Assembly: GCA_033439265.1 (NCBI GenBank)
Contig: JAVTVX010000010.1
Span: 8,556,001 to 8,620,000, forward strand
DNA: 64,000 nucleotides
Reading direction: 5' to 3'
DNA from: Dillenia suffruticosa
Taxonomy: Eukaryota > Streptophyta > Magnoliopsida > Dilleniales > Dilleniaceae
Positions 22,389 to 35,889 of this stretch are shown piece after piece (the first letter of the stretch is position 1; each line of letters opens with the position of its first letter). Under the pieces are notes generated by a model. That model saw nothing but the letters and a program-made list of their open reading frames with translations. It did no database searches and had not been told where the DNA came from. The position numbers and the translations under genes were made by a program.

Positions 22389-23790
22389 TTTCAAGCCCAT
22401 GGATAATGCAGCGATTTACTTAGCCCTAGTTTCTCGTATCTCTCCACCGCTCCTCCAACTTCACCCATTCTCATTCTGATGATCAGAACGCAAAGAGAGA
22501 GAGAGAGAAGGGGGAGGGAGGAAGACAGGGGGAGTGATTTTCTCCTTTGGTTTTTCTATTGCGCCCCACCCTTCGTTTCTTCAAAGTGAAAACGTATCGT
22601 TTTCATTTCTTGTGTTATTTCATTTTGGTTTGCACGCTGCCTGCCCCCGCAAAAATGTCCGGTCATTTCATCCCTCTCTCTCTCTCATCTTTGATTGCTC
22701 CCTTTTTTTTTTTTAAATTAAACTTAAGGAGAGGGAGCTAAGCTAAATGGGGCACTAGTAGAGCGGGACAAATAAACACCTTACTTTTAGTGTTTTTTTT
22801 AATATTAAAAGTTTGACTTCAAAATTAAATTTATTAATTAAAAAAAATCAAATTTAAGTGTTACATAAGTTAGTTCTTTCAATTTTATTCATCAAATATA
22901 ATTTACAGAATTACTGAATATTTAAATTATTTAAATAAACAACTTATTATTTACATTAATATGACTTATTTTTATCCTAAAAAGCTAAGTGGGGTTAGAC
23001 ACGAAACTCCAGAGGGGATGGCATGTCCCCATGACAAGAAGGCCGCTGGCTGGTGCTCACCATTTGGGATGAAAGACCAGCTGCAGCCACCAAATACATT
23101 TACATAGAAAAACAAAAGAAAAATCGATTCCTAATCTCTGACCTTTTAATAAAAATATAATAACAAAATAAAAAATAAAGTTCAAGATCTCTGGTGATGG
23201 AGTTACACCAGCGGTGAAACATCAAATTGAGTCAACCAAATAATATGACCTGGTATCAAAAGGGTGAGGGTAAAAGAAAAAGATTATAAACTAACATGAA
23301 ACAAAAAAAGGGAGAAACTGATTTAAGTTTACACAAGAACAATGCACAAAATACTACTATATAAACTAATATGAATACAAGATATAGAACAAATTCAATA
23401 TAAATCTCTGTAACTACCTAGAATCTCATAACCCATTTTCAAATATAACACATTTACAATAACCTAAAACCCACACAATGGTGGGAACTGGGATATAGAA
23501 TGGCTATATAATTTTCCTATCTCCCAAGCTTGACACATGAATGCCAAACAAACCATTTGAAGCAAATATTGTTGACATTGTTGATGTGAGCTTTAGGGGG
23601 GGTTTAGTAACAGGGACATTGTTGTATAGGAGGCTTTGAAGCTACAGCTAGACTTTCCAAATGAACGTCTCAGGCTGACAATATTGAGTGTCTCTCTTAG
23701 TTGAAAGGGAGTTTTGGACCTTCCTCAAATTCTACCCCCATTTTCAGAGAACAGAACTGATTTGTATCGTAAATTCTGCTTTCCTCTTGT
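22389..23790. other. Intergenic DNA and probable 3' UTR of the AAA-ATPase gene
   Basis: Bases nearest 23790 should be the 3' UTR of the minus-strand gene to the right; its extent cannot be fixed by eye. Farther left are GA-rich (22490-22520) and CT-rich (22670-22710) stretches, and no supported coding sequence. Confidence 0.5.
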
Positions 23791-26700
23791 CTAAAGAAAG
23801 TAAGTCAACTGTTGCCTCTTCCGTGAACCTCCTTCTCCATACAAATCATTCCACTGCTTTAGCTCACTCATAACAGATCCCTCTGCAGCAAAGCTTGCAG
23901 CAACCTGGTTCATTGAAATTACAATTTGTTGAAATTTTGAAGGAAGAACCATAACACATGGATATTAAGGTTCATTTTTGTTCTAAAAATAATTAATTCA
24001 GAAATCTTCAAATTTTAATATGGACTATAAGTTCTTAAGAGTCCCTCTCAAATCAACAAATCTGGGACCCCCTAAAGAGCTGACAAATTTCAAAGTTCCT
24101 CGTGTAACCTCCTATGGCTACTTGTCCTCCACAAATTTCGAAAGAATAGCATCAATTCTTAAAATTTACTGATAATTAAGACCGCAAGTTTTAACTTATA
24201 TTGACAAGTGTTATATTCAATGCGCAGAACCGATAGGCCTCCAACAAAAGATAGCACAAACTAGAAAAGTGAAAGGAGATCAAAATCTGACTACTTTTAT
24301 ATAGAAGAACTTGTCTACATCTTTTAAAAGGGTTTCAGATCTTATTACCTGATTCTTGGCTTGCTTTATGTCTTCCATGTTCAAAGGCCTAAGAGTAATT
24401 GTTTTTTCCTCCATTTCTTCCTTTGTTTCTGATGTGCCTTCAGAGTCTTGCCCTTCTGCAGCTTTCTTCTTTCTTTGCTGCAAAAAGATACCACAAAACA
24501 ATAATACTGGTTAAGGATTTTAATATGAGCATGAACAGAAACATGAAACTTAATTAGAAAGGTGATTTTGAGCACAAGATCCAAGTAATTACCTCATCCT
24601 TCTGTCTCTCTTGCTGTATTAGCTCCCTAACTGGTCGATAGGCTGCCGTAATGCACAAGTTCTGTTTTCAATAGTTAGTGCCAATGGTTTACCACAGCTG
24701 TCAAATGATTAATACAACAGTATCACTAGTAAGTAGTAACGGGACAAACCTTGAGATCACTCCCACTGTATCCTTCTGTCATTGTTGCAAGCTCCTTGAA
24801 GTCTAGATTTTCAGTTCTCTCTTTTGCCAGTAGAGTTTTCAGGATCAATTCCCTGCTTTCTACGGATGGTAGGCCAACCATAACTCTGTTAATGCAAAAG
24901 GAATTTTATTAGCAAGTGCATAGTCAACTAAGACTGACACATGCCTTCCATGTTTCACTATGGTTCTTCATTGGGCAACAGGTTGCTCAAAAAAGGCCTT
25001 GAATTCATCGGTAGAAACTGATTATTTTTGTAGAACCACCTTCCTCTTCAATTTTGATATTACAGTTAGCAAAAACATTTTGAAGTTCCTTGTTTTCATC
25101 TAGGAAGAAATGAGGAAAAGTATGATCCTGTAACATGACTTCAAGAAGTTGCATAATGTCTATTTATTCCCAATGATTTCCAATACATGCACTCTCTTAA
25201 ACAAGTCTTCATGGTGCAAAATGAGACCAATGCAAAACATGGCATGCAAGTTTCAGAAGACATTCATAGCCAGGCTGCATTAACTCAAGTTTAAAATGCA
25301 CCACTCAGTCCAAAGAATCCATTTGCTTGTACATATTATATAGGATATCATGTTAAATCAGCAGCTACAAGTGAAGAGGAACGCTAATGGCATTATATCA
25401 AGAGCTGGCAGAAAAAAGGCTAATAACTGCTTCATTATTTGGAAGATAAGGCTTTCTAGGAAAATTAATTTCAGTAAGACAAGAATGATATTGAAAGTTT
25501 CACTACCAGAAATCACATACCTGCGCTCAAATCGCCTGATAATTGCTTCATCAAGGTCAAACGGTCTGTTGGTCGCAGCAAGAACCAGAATTTGCTCTCC
25601 AGGTTTTGTCAACAGTCCATCCCAATGGGTCATGAACTCGTTTTTAATCTTTCGCATTGCCTCGTGCTCTCCAACCCTAGTTCTCTGGCCAAGCATACTA
25701 TCGACCTCATCTACAAAAATAATAGTAGGAGCAACCTTTGCTGCAAGTGTGAAAAGAGCTCGGACATTTTTTTCATCTTCGCCAAACCATTTAGAAGTGA
25801 TGGTGGACATTGAGACATTTATAAAGCTAGCCCCAGCTTCATTTGCAATGGCCTTTGCCAGCATTGTTTTTCCAGTGCCAGGAGGACCAAAAAGCAATAT
25901 ACCCCTACAAGGCTTAAGAAGTCCACCTTTGAAAAGGTCTGGTCTTCTAAGAGGAAGCATGACCAGCTCCTGAAGTGATTCTTTAATCTCATCCATTGCG
26001 CCAATATCAGAAAATGAGACTCCAATTTCATTTGCTGGGATTACCTCGGGCCTTATGCGTTTCTCAAATTCATTGTCAGGAGGAACTTCCTGTTTTAAGA
26101 ACTATTAACCAGGTCAATGAATATGAGCAAGGAAAATCAAATTCAAGCAGTAATGGTAAATTTGGAAATTAGAAGTGATGCAATGAGGCTTCCATTGATG
26201 CCACAAAATCATTTCAAAGCATGAATCTGGATAACAGCTTCTTGTGATTTTGCAAAGGAACAACCGGACCTACTTTCGGAGGGATTGGATTGTCAGCTTC
26301 CTTCTTCACAGCTACTGACTTTTCAGGTTCGCTTTTGTTTTCACTTGCTGTAGGCTCCGACTTTGATTCAGCCTTTGCAGCAACAGTGTCTCCCCCTTCA
26401 GTCTCCTAAAATTGATGCAAGCAAGAGTTTGATCAGAATCGATCAGTTTTCCCACCTTCAGATGGTAGCACTTTAATAGATTAGCATGTAAAACTTACCT
26501 TGGATGATTCAGCATTTGTCTCCATTTTTAAAGTGTCCTTATGACCATTTTTTCCTTCTTGGAATATACTCAATCCATGGGACAAGCTATGCCAGAAGAG
26601 AAAAAAGATACAAAAGGATTCATTTGAGACAATGGAAAGGAAAACAAAGGAAAGAAGCAGCCTGAGAAATCACAGCACAGGATACAAGCAATAATTACCT

Positions 26701-29700
26701 CTTAGAGGATATAACAAGCTTTCCATTACGGAATTCTGGATCTTCATTATTCATCAAATGATAAGATACTGCTGAGACCACTATTTCTTCTATGTAGTTG
26801 CCAAGTACCACAGTGTCTGCTTGACAAATAGAGCCAAGATCATCACAGTCAATATCATTTGCTGCAAGCACCTCATGTATGTGATTCTTGTTATCCTGAA
26901 ACTGGATCATCTTCATATCCTCTTCAAATTGAGCTTTCCAACAACCAAGGTGAGCCTCATCTTCAGGTGCTCTGATCTCAATACCATAGGGGAATAAGAG
27001 AGCAACCTTCTCATCAACTTCCCTGAAATCACTGTCAGGATCCACTACACGAGAGCCAAGTACCAATATGGATCCTGATATTTTCTTCAGCATTTTATGG
27101 AACAAGTTGCATAACCTTTGGGACTGAAGGAGAATATTTTCAGCATCCCTGATGTATAAAATGATGGAACTGGTTTCTGATGTAGACACCAATATCTGTT
27201 TAGAGAGCAATATTTCTTGATGTTAGTACCTCAGTGAGGAAACCCAAAACTATAATCAATTTACTTATAAATCGAGTGAAAGAACCATAGGAACTAGATA
27301 ATACCAAAATCCTAAAGAATCAAGGTTCAAGATCAGCAACAACGTTCCCATTACCTTGTACAATGACTGTAAAAGAAGTTTCTCGTCAAAGCACCAGCTG
27401 TTTGTGCGCTTGAAGGAACCTAAAAGATTAAAAACATTACAGAGAATAAGCCCATACACTTGGCAAGTAATTAGAAACATATATCAATATTACACTGGAA
27501 TAGAACCAACACTAACATTTGTGAACTGCAGATGAAAGGGATAGAAGTTTATTTTCATTGTTCACACATAGTTTCAATAATTAACCAAGCTTAATAATTT
27601 TTATCTTTTGTCCATTGGATTATAATAGCTACAAATAAACACGATGGCACATAAATATCACAGCATTAGATAGCATACTATATAGTACACAAATGCAATA
27701 TTATCACCACAATCAGAATCGACTAGTTTATGTTTTGTCATATTATCATTCATTGATGTAAAATAATGTTACAATAATTACAGTTTCAAAACTTCTAGAT
27801 ACCAAACATTGAATTATAAATACATACATATACTATATTCTTCTTTTGGGAGACAAGAACTAACCAGAATTTGCAGGAGGGCATTGGGAACAAATGCTGC
27901 TCATGTCAGATGAATTTCTACGATGAAGTGGATGGTGCTCAACCCCTTCTGTGGCCCTGTAAGAATAATTTACATGGGTTGAGAATCAACAGGGTGAGCT
28001 TGGATTCCAATAAGAGTACTAAAACTTTGATACATTGTTGTACCTTGATCTGAGATCCATGCCACTCGCTTGCCTATGTAGATTGCCTATAAAGAAACAT
28101 TGGCACAAATATGCAAGTCAAAAAGATATGGAAAATATCATACATGATGCAGGAGGAAGCAAAATTTAGGATTCTCTTTGCAATATATACTTGTAACAAA
28201 TGTTGAATCCATAAAATGTTTCATACAAGATCAGAAAATAGAAAATTTATATCGTTGGATGCAATGAAGTTTGTAAAGAATTTAATATTGTAGGCAATAA
28301 GATTAGCTTCTTGCTACCATCTTGCTTATAAATACTTGAAGTAACCCTCTTAAGATTATGAAAGCTTTTCTTAGTTATAAGATCATATGGCTTCCTTCAT
28401 CATAATATGAGATTTCCCACATATAAAGATCAGCGTTGTTCAAACCACTAGTTTATCCTTATTCATACACATTAGCTGATTTCCCTCATATAAAGAACTG
28501 CATTATGTCTTCTGAATTGCAGCAGCATAATTCGTTCATATAAATGATAAGGCTAAGCTTTACATAATCTTTAGATTAGTTTCATACGGCAATCAGATGG
28601 AATGTCGCAAGACAAAATGCATGAAATTAACATTTGTAAAACCATAAAAAGGGTTTAAAACAACTGTCCTTAACGATGAAAATCAGAAGAAACATGTACC
28701 ACTGGATGCAATACAACACTCTAAAGGGAATATTGCATGTTAGAGATTTACTCCTCTTATACCTCTAGCTTCCTCCCTTGGAGGAAGGACCGAAAAGGAA
28801 CCAAGGAAGCCTGACACTCGCCCCAATGCCAATTCTGACACAGTTCTCTTAAGCTTACTAGTCTGCAAAAAGGAAGAAAAAAACACACCTAATTACAATG
28901 TATGCCAACCTGAATGGCCAACTTTTCTTTCATGTAGGAGTATAATCCTATTAAGCAATGGTGGGTCAACTACAAGACAAATCAGAACGGGTTTAGGTAA
29001 CAAAAGCACATATTTAACTGGAATCACCACCCTCATCTAGAATATCAAACAACAGATTTTAAGAATCAGAAGAAACAATCTTGTTTTCAGCAAAGGCATA
29101 TGCTCAGATAACCTAACAGATAGGGCAGAAAACTTACAGTTTCTCTTTTCACCATCCCCCCATGTCTGCTCTGTATCTGTGGAAAGGCAACCACAACAAG
29201 CATTAGTATGATGTATTAGAACTTAACCTGTAGAAAGACCACCCAAGTTTAGACTCTGACCTTCTGTGAAAAGTCATTTATATCTAACAATAGCAACTTT
29301 GATTCAAAGTGGTGCGCTAAAGCCTTGGCAAGCATTTGCTGGTAAATCTCTTAATAGATTAAAAAATAGTTGAAGAATCAAAGAAACCAGGTTAGCATAT
29401 TAGTCAACTCCAACTGCATTTGTTTGAATTTGGGATCAGATAATGCAACCACAGTAACATACCAGTTGGGCCTGAGAGCAAAATAGCCCTGCTTGCTGGG
29501 GAAAGATTTCGTGTGTGCTTAGAGAAATGAGAGTGCTTCAAATTAACATATGCGGCACTTGTCAGTAACACTTTTGTCTGGTCACTGCATTATCATGAGA
29601 AAGACAAGAAATTATAACTATAATAAAGAATAACAATAATACTACTTTTGATGGATACAGAGGCATAATCCGGAATAGTTTAGACGTGGCAGTAACCTAT

Positions 29701-31464
29701 AGTTACTGCAGATAACTCTTAACCTCAGGATATTGTCTAGCATTAAAAGAAACTTAATTATCTCTGAATATATTTTTTATGCAGACTTAACCATGAGCAT
29801 TGCATCAATAATCCCACAATCACTTCGCAAAAGCATTTAAAGTAGGAATTCAAATATAAATGCTTCCAAAGCCAAATGGGAACTTATATACAACATCTCA
29901 AGTAAATCATATCACAAGAGAAATTTTGGGAGATCCCTCCCCCCCCCAAAAAAAAAAAAGAAAAAGAAAACCACTTACTGCAGAATTATTTAACATATTA
30001 TATATTTTAATGACATTTCATACTACAAAATTAAAATTGGAAGATTTCACTTTGTGTAGAAACAAGAGTCTCTATTTATTTCTTAATGATTAATAAAGAA
30101 AACTTAAACAAACTTCTAGATATATTTCTCATGACAGTTAAAGGATCATCCTAACAAGAACAGTGGTGGAGCAGACAGTCTTGGAGTCAAACTAGAATTA
30201 GTTCAGTCACAATTTTACCATGAGAGTTCATGGTTATCATATCATGTTCAAAGTCCTAATGATCAAAGTAGATCAACTTGAAAAACAGATTTCCCCCTTT
30301 TTCCATTGAATACCGTCCAGTCAATATTAGCTTAATTAATTTATAACTTGCAAATAGCAAAAACATTTTCAGAAAGTAAACAAGTGCAGGAACAGAGCAC
30401 TCTGTCCTCTGTTCAGTAGAGGGCTACGTACCTAGAAACTATCAAAATTGCCATATTTCAAGATTAAATGGAGTCAGTAACATGACATAAAAATAATACA
30501 GAGTCTGCAGCAAGCCATCAAGGATGAAGCCTGGGTAGGATAAGGATAATGAAATAAAAATGTGAGCATTTGGCAACATATATAGAAAATCATTTTTGCA
30601 CTAGCTTGTTTAAATATTCTGCTTTAGATTTTAATTCCATGGGAGGTTTTAACTTGTTCAAAACAAATAGTTACATCAAGCCACACCATATTCCATCACA
30701 AAGGCTCCTTCCTCATCTTATAGGAACCATTCTCAATGGATTGATCGGAAGAAAAAACTTTCTTAATAAATTTTACAAGCTTACGTTTCTTTCATATGGT
30801 GGACAAATTTTGTGGCCCCGCTCTAAATATGTATGTATAATCTATATGTTTTTGCGTGTGTGTGTGTGCGTATTAGTTTGCTGCTAAGTTACGAAAATTA
30901 TTGTGAGGATGTTTCTCACAATGAATAACATTTTTGTTTACATAACACCATACCCAATCTTCATCATGCAGTAAGATCAAGGGCTCAACATAAACAGAGG
31001 CAAAAGAACATGGGAATTTTGATCTATAGAAGGAGAAGAAAAGAAGGATCCTAATTACTGATCAAGATTGACCCACCGGAGAAATTACTTGATAAAATCC
31101 AATGATAGAAGAAATTTTACGACGAAACAATCAAAATGGAAATAATGAAAATCATTTTTTTGGACATGATTCAGCGTTTTAATATTACTTCACATATAAA
31201 GCAAAATTAATGGAAAAACAAATCTCTCTCTATCTAAAAGAAGTGTTACCTGAGAAAAAAAGGGAAGTCATCAAAGGTGACATTGGTATGACGTCCATCG
31301 ATCACCAATCTGTGAAGCTCATTGAGAATCTGATCAAGAAGAGCAGCTTCGGGAGAAATGGAGCCAGTCCATTTACTAACAGTGCAGCCGGAAGCCAAAC
31401 CAAGGCCTACTCCTAGCCCCACCCCAACGCTCAAAGCAGACAATAAAATGTGCTTCTGTTCCAT
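23791..31464 (-). CDS. DAA1: AAA-ATPase, DAA1/ATAD1-like, 16 exons, 832 residues
   Basis: Coding exons in transcript order: 31464-31250, 29584-29463, 29349-29261, 29176-29138, 28862-28763, 28086-28044, 27956-27865, 27419-27355, 27195-26699, 26586-26499, 26405-26274, 26089-25521, 24885-24750, 24661-24593, 24477-24349, 23904-23791 (stop TAG at 23793-23791). The sum is 2499 nt with every junction in phase and GT/AG borders. The start MEQKHILLSALSVGVGLGVG gives a glycine-rich hydrophobic N-terminus that may anchor the protein in a membrane. An ancient, degenerate AAA-like segment follows (AILLSGPTE, QQMLAKALAHHFESKLLLLD). The C-terminal AAA module has Walker A GPPGTGKT, WFGEDEKNVRALF, Walker B IIFVDEVDSMLGQR, sensor 1 AATNRPFDLDEAIIRRFERR and a C-terminal helix ending QLTYFL. 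Relatives remodel or extract proteins; Arabidopsis DAA1 was named as a DUO1-activated pollen ATPase. The precise substrate is unknown and the paralog assignment is tentative. Nothing looks broken. Confidence 0.93.
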
Positions 31465-31700
31465 CACCTTTTCCTCTTCTTCTTTTTCTTCTCGGTAATT
31501 CCTCTATCCCTAACCCAAACATACAAATCAAACACCAACTAATATTTTCTCCCAGCAGATTTCTAAACAGATTTTCTTCTTCTTCTTCTTTTTTCTTTTT
31601 TTGGTGTTGATTTTGGAGAGGGAAGAAGTGTGCGTGTCCTCCGATTGATGCGACGGTTTGTCGACCTTTTAAACTATTTATAGCTGCAAAAAGATCATAC
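31465..31700 (-). promoter_or_regulatory. 5' UTR and proximal promoter of the AAA-ATPase gene
   Basis: Sequence directly upstream of the ATG (minus strand) is rich in GA on the transcript strand (CTTCTTCTT on the plus strand at about 31578-31600, CTCTCTCT at about 31706-31735), as is usual for plant 5' UTRs. I see no unambiguous TATA box and did not fix a start site. Confidence 0.4.
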
Positions 31701-34520
31701 CTATTCTCTCTCTACCCCCTCTTCTCTCTCTCGCCGGGAAAAGGAAAACAGGGAATTTTTTGCCTTTACGCTCGCTCTGTCTGCCTTTGTATCGCTTTCG
31801 TTGAGTTACCGGTGACCGCCAATTCTGGGTTTCTTGCTTTTGGTGTAATATATAAATTCGCGTTGGGTATAACTTTTAGCTTTCGGTTTTTGGTTGATTT
31901 AATTTATAAGAAGTGAATACCGATAAGGTCGCTTCCCGCTTTTTGTGTTCTTCCTTGGGTTGGGTTTGCCTTGCTTGCCTCTTATTTTCCATTTTTTTTT
32001 TATCCTTTTTGGATACGACTTTTATTTGACTAAATTCTATTCTACTCCGCCTTTTGACACTTCACAACGCATTTCACCTCTCTGCAATATCTAAAATTAA
32101 GATATTCCATGGCCTATTTTGGTAGCCTTTTTATGCCTTATTATGAAAAAAAATTTATATTTTTTGTGCTGAATAATTTATTTAAAGGTTTAATATTTAT
32201 TTATAATTTGGAAGGTGTGGCGGCTGGAATAGGCTAATTGCATTGCAGGTTCCATGTTTTTGGAAGGAAAAGGAGGGGCGGGGGGGGGGGGGGTTATAGC
32301 TTTTGCTTTAGTGAACCGGAGGGAGTGCCAAAAAGACGTACGTTTGTGGAAGTGCGTACACTGTACCGCACCCATCATGTCAAATTGGTGGCGGCTTCTG
32401 CCTTCCCCTGTTGCCAATTGTTATTAAATCAAATTGTGATATGGTAAAACACTGGACAATCATTTTCTCGTAAATATGAATTTAGATAGATATTTATTTA
32501 AAGTTTACGGTTTTAAATTCGAATCGAATAATATTATTTTTGACTCGAAAATTATGGACCCTGCAACAAAGGGAGTGGACCCTACATGCATTCATAAATA
32601 TCCTTAATGATGAAGCAATAATGTGATTGTTTTTATAGTTAATAAGAAATTTAAAAAAAAAAGAATTGAAATAATGAAAGAAGCAATCTCTTATTGGATT
32701 CTTTGATCTTCTTTCTCCGTCATTTTATTATGTAAATTTCAATTATGAGTAAGTGGGGGTCTATGCATTTGCAAGCAAATAGGAGAGAGAGAGAGAAAAA
32801 AAATGAAGATCATTATGGGTCCATCACAAAAACAATGAATCTATAAGTAGTGGCTCAGTCCGCCAAAAGGGGGATCACAAAGAAAGAAAATGAGACCCAT
32901 CTGAAATGAAAATCACACACAGTATGCTAATATTTTTATCATTCTCTATAATTATTAATAATCATATCATTAATTCTAAAATTTAATTCAGTCTCTTTAG
33001 TACTTAGCACGCATGGATTGCAAATTTAAACAATTAAAATATATAAAATAAAATTTTCTCCAAAAACCGTTCTTATGCCGAACAAAACTGGATTATAACA
33101 TATATATATATTTTACAAACAAATTAAAAAGTAAAAAAAAAAATTAGGGAATTTAAGAAAATGGAGAATTTTGGTGAGCAGTGAGTGCACGTATCATGGA
33201 TTTTTATTTATTTATTTATTTTTTGGGGTCGTATGATGAGTTGATTATGTACAAAAGCAAGTAGAATCTTTTGGTTTAGGACAAAAGGTTCAGTGGTGAG
33301 AAAAAAGAAATTGAAATGACTAAGACACCTCCGGGCATCCACGCATCTTCTGGGGCCTTTTCCAACTCAGCATCACATGCTTTGTTTTTTTAATTTTTGT
33401 GCAACACCATGGTTTGTGGGTTACACGCCAATGCCACCAATTTCCTTTTTTCTTTTTTGAAGTACCTCACAGCGCACCCAACCCTTTTTCCTTTTCCTTC
33501 ACCGCCAAAAAAAAAAAAAGTTTGTCTAGCTAAAGGCATGATACAACACTCTAGCACTAGGGTGGTCCTTGTCAATTCCAATGTTCTGTTTACCTTCATT
33601 CAGTTTAAAACTAATTTATTGATTTACCTCGGGATTATAAATTTTGAAAATAGGTTATTTTAATATTTCAGTCGTTTCATCCGATAATATATTATCTAAA
33701 TTATATATATTTTTTGTATTGTCTGTGTCAAACCGTTTATAGAGACGAGTACCGTACCGTGTGAATGTTTGAGGGTAAAGGGAATCTGACAATCTTTTTT
33801 TATGTGAATATTTTTGCTGAAATTTGACTCACAAAAGAACACTTTGGGAGAAAAGTGGTCGGTTTTAGTGTGATTAAAAAGGAGACAACGTGTTGCACTT
33901 TCACTTGTTCTTTGCCACTTTCAATTTGCTTTAAAGTCTAAATTTCTTGTGTGCTAAGCATCTCCCTTTCTCACGATTGAAGTCATAAAGGGGAAAAGGA
34001 AAAGGGTGTTTGGAAAATGCCATTTGCAGAAAGCAATTGCTCAATCTGAAGTAGGACAATGTTGGTTGATGCAATGCAAAGTTGAGAAAACATGCAAATG
34101 GCTACAAGAATGTTTGTCGTGGATTTGTTTATGAGATTTAATTGACAGGACCCAACAAATTGGGACCTAGTTGGTGCAGTTCCTAACATCAAGCAAAACT
34201 CTAACAAACATTTTTTTAAGTGCGTAAATTAAGAAAAGGACGATCAAGGATCTTCTCAAATTAATATGTTGAATTGCTCATTTTAGTACTCATGCACATG
34301 TGATTTTGAGATCAAGAATGTTTAGGAAATGTGTGTTTGTTTCACCCTTCAGATACTGGAATGTAGAATATGATTATGATATGAAAAATGTTATTCATCA
34401 CGATGTTATCATATCATAATTTTCATAATCATATATAAACCTTTTTCTACAAAACTTTGATATTATACAATTTTTTTCTAATTTTTGAAAAATAAATAAA
34501 CTTGCAAAACTTTTCATAAG
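31701..34520. other. Intergenic DNA, no gene supported
   Basis: AT-rich sequence with a G run at about 32279-32293, short GA repeats near 32786 and several small overlapping ORFs with no recognisable content. It presumably includes distal promoter DNA of the AAA-ATPase gene. Confidence 0.5.
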
Positions 34521-34525
34521 AAGAA

Positions 34526-35077
34526 TGTTGTATTATTAATCCAATGTTGGGTTTATATGTTAAAATAACTATTTATTGCATATTGTCATTTAAGTTAAAT
34601 CATATGAAAGTGAACTACAAAGTTTGGAAATTCAGTAATTTAAGTTTAATATATCTTATAAGATATGGAAATAAAAGAATTAAATAAATTAAATATGGAA
34701 TATCGAAAGATGACTTATAGAAAACTAGAAAGTTACTTAATTTATGTGAATTCAATAAAATAACTGGCATAGACTGAACAGAGTGATTTGGTAGGTAAAA
34801 GTCATTTAAAAGCTATAAAAGGGTTATAATTCCGGGTCAATGAATCACTCTACTCTTTTGATATCTCATCATACAGAGAGTTTTTGTAAGAATACATTTG
34901 ACTTGGAAGGCTGAACGTAGGAATCTACTTGGACTAAAATTTTATTCGATTCAGATCTTTGGCTATGAATTAAGTAATTTTCTATCTGATTTTAATTTTA
35001 ATTTTAGTTATTAAATTTTAATTCTAATAATATAGCACGATTTTAACATATTTTATATTAAGTCATTTTTCCCAATA
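34526..35077 (+). repeat. 5' LTR of copia element 1
   Basis: 552 bp, beginning TGTTGTATTATTAATCCAAT and ending TTTTTCCCAATA. It aligns throughout with 39204-39792; shared blocks include ATATGTTAAAATAA and CATATGAAAG. A TATA-like AGCTATAAAAGGG lies near 34811 and may be the old promoter. Confidence 0.9.
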
Positions 35078-35079
35078 AG

Positions 35080-35092
35080 TGGCATTAGAGTC
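35080..35092 (+). other. Primer-binding site of copia element 1
   Basis: TGGCATTAGAGTC lies two bases after the 5' LTR, close to the TGGTATCAGAGC complement of initiator tRNA-Met used by most plant copia elements. Mismatches fit general decay. Confidence 0.75.
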
Positions 35093-35889
35093 AATCGTGC
35101 ATGAGTCATTGAAATTTTTTTACATATTTTAAGACTTTATTAAGTATATGATTTTGGTACTGTATGAATTTTTGAAAATATGAATGACAATTTTTATGAA
35201 TATTTTAGTTTTTGGAAAATTATTCAGGACTTTTGAACATGGATTTCAATAAAAAATATTCTGGAAAGTTTTTTATCAAGTCAACATTAAATTTTCATCA
35301 AAATTGGCATTAAATTTTCATTAAAGTCGACCTCTAGTTAAGTCGATATTTGGTGTTTCAAAAAAAATATATTTGGGCAGAACAGAAGAAAACAGCATGT
35401 CTTCAAAACGTCAAAGACTCTTGGTGTTTTGGAATATTTCATTTCCTTCTCTTTTGGGCAAATATATATATATATATATATATATTTTAAAGAAAGTTGA
35501 TCTTTTCTTTTAAGAATCTTTGGGATTAAAAAAAAAGGGAAAAGTAAAAAATTTTATTTATTTTTTGGACTTTTCTTCTTCTTTGGATATAAAGAGTTGT
35601 GTATATAATTCACGTGAGTACCAATCGGCTCAAAGAAAAGTCTGTATTTGATAGAGTTGCATACACACCTTGTGATAATAAATACATGACAATTATTTGA
35701 TTTTACATATGACTAATTTATTGGCACAAAGAAAGATAATTGGTTAATATTTCTTATTATCAGCATTTGATAACTACACCAAGATACCACTTGTTAATTA
35801 TTTATTTTATCCAAAGATGAAATATTAATAGAGTGCCGATATCTTGAAATGGAGATTTCTCATATTTAAATTTATTTTGTTTTAAAGTT

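Noticed and set aside
25350-25973. 207-codon plus-strand ORF opposite the ATPase domain
   Set aside because: Antisense shadow of the 569-nt AAA exon, whose frame is clearly the real one.
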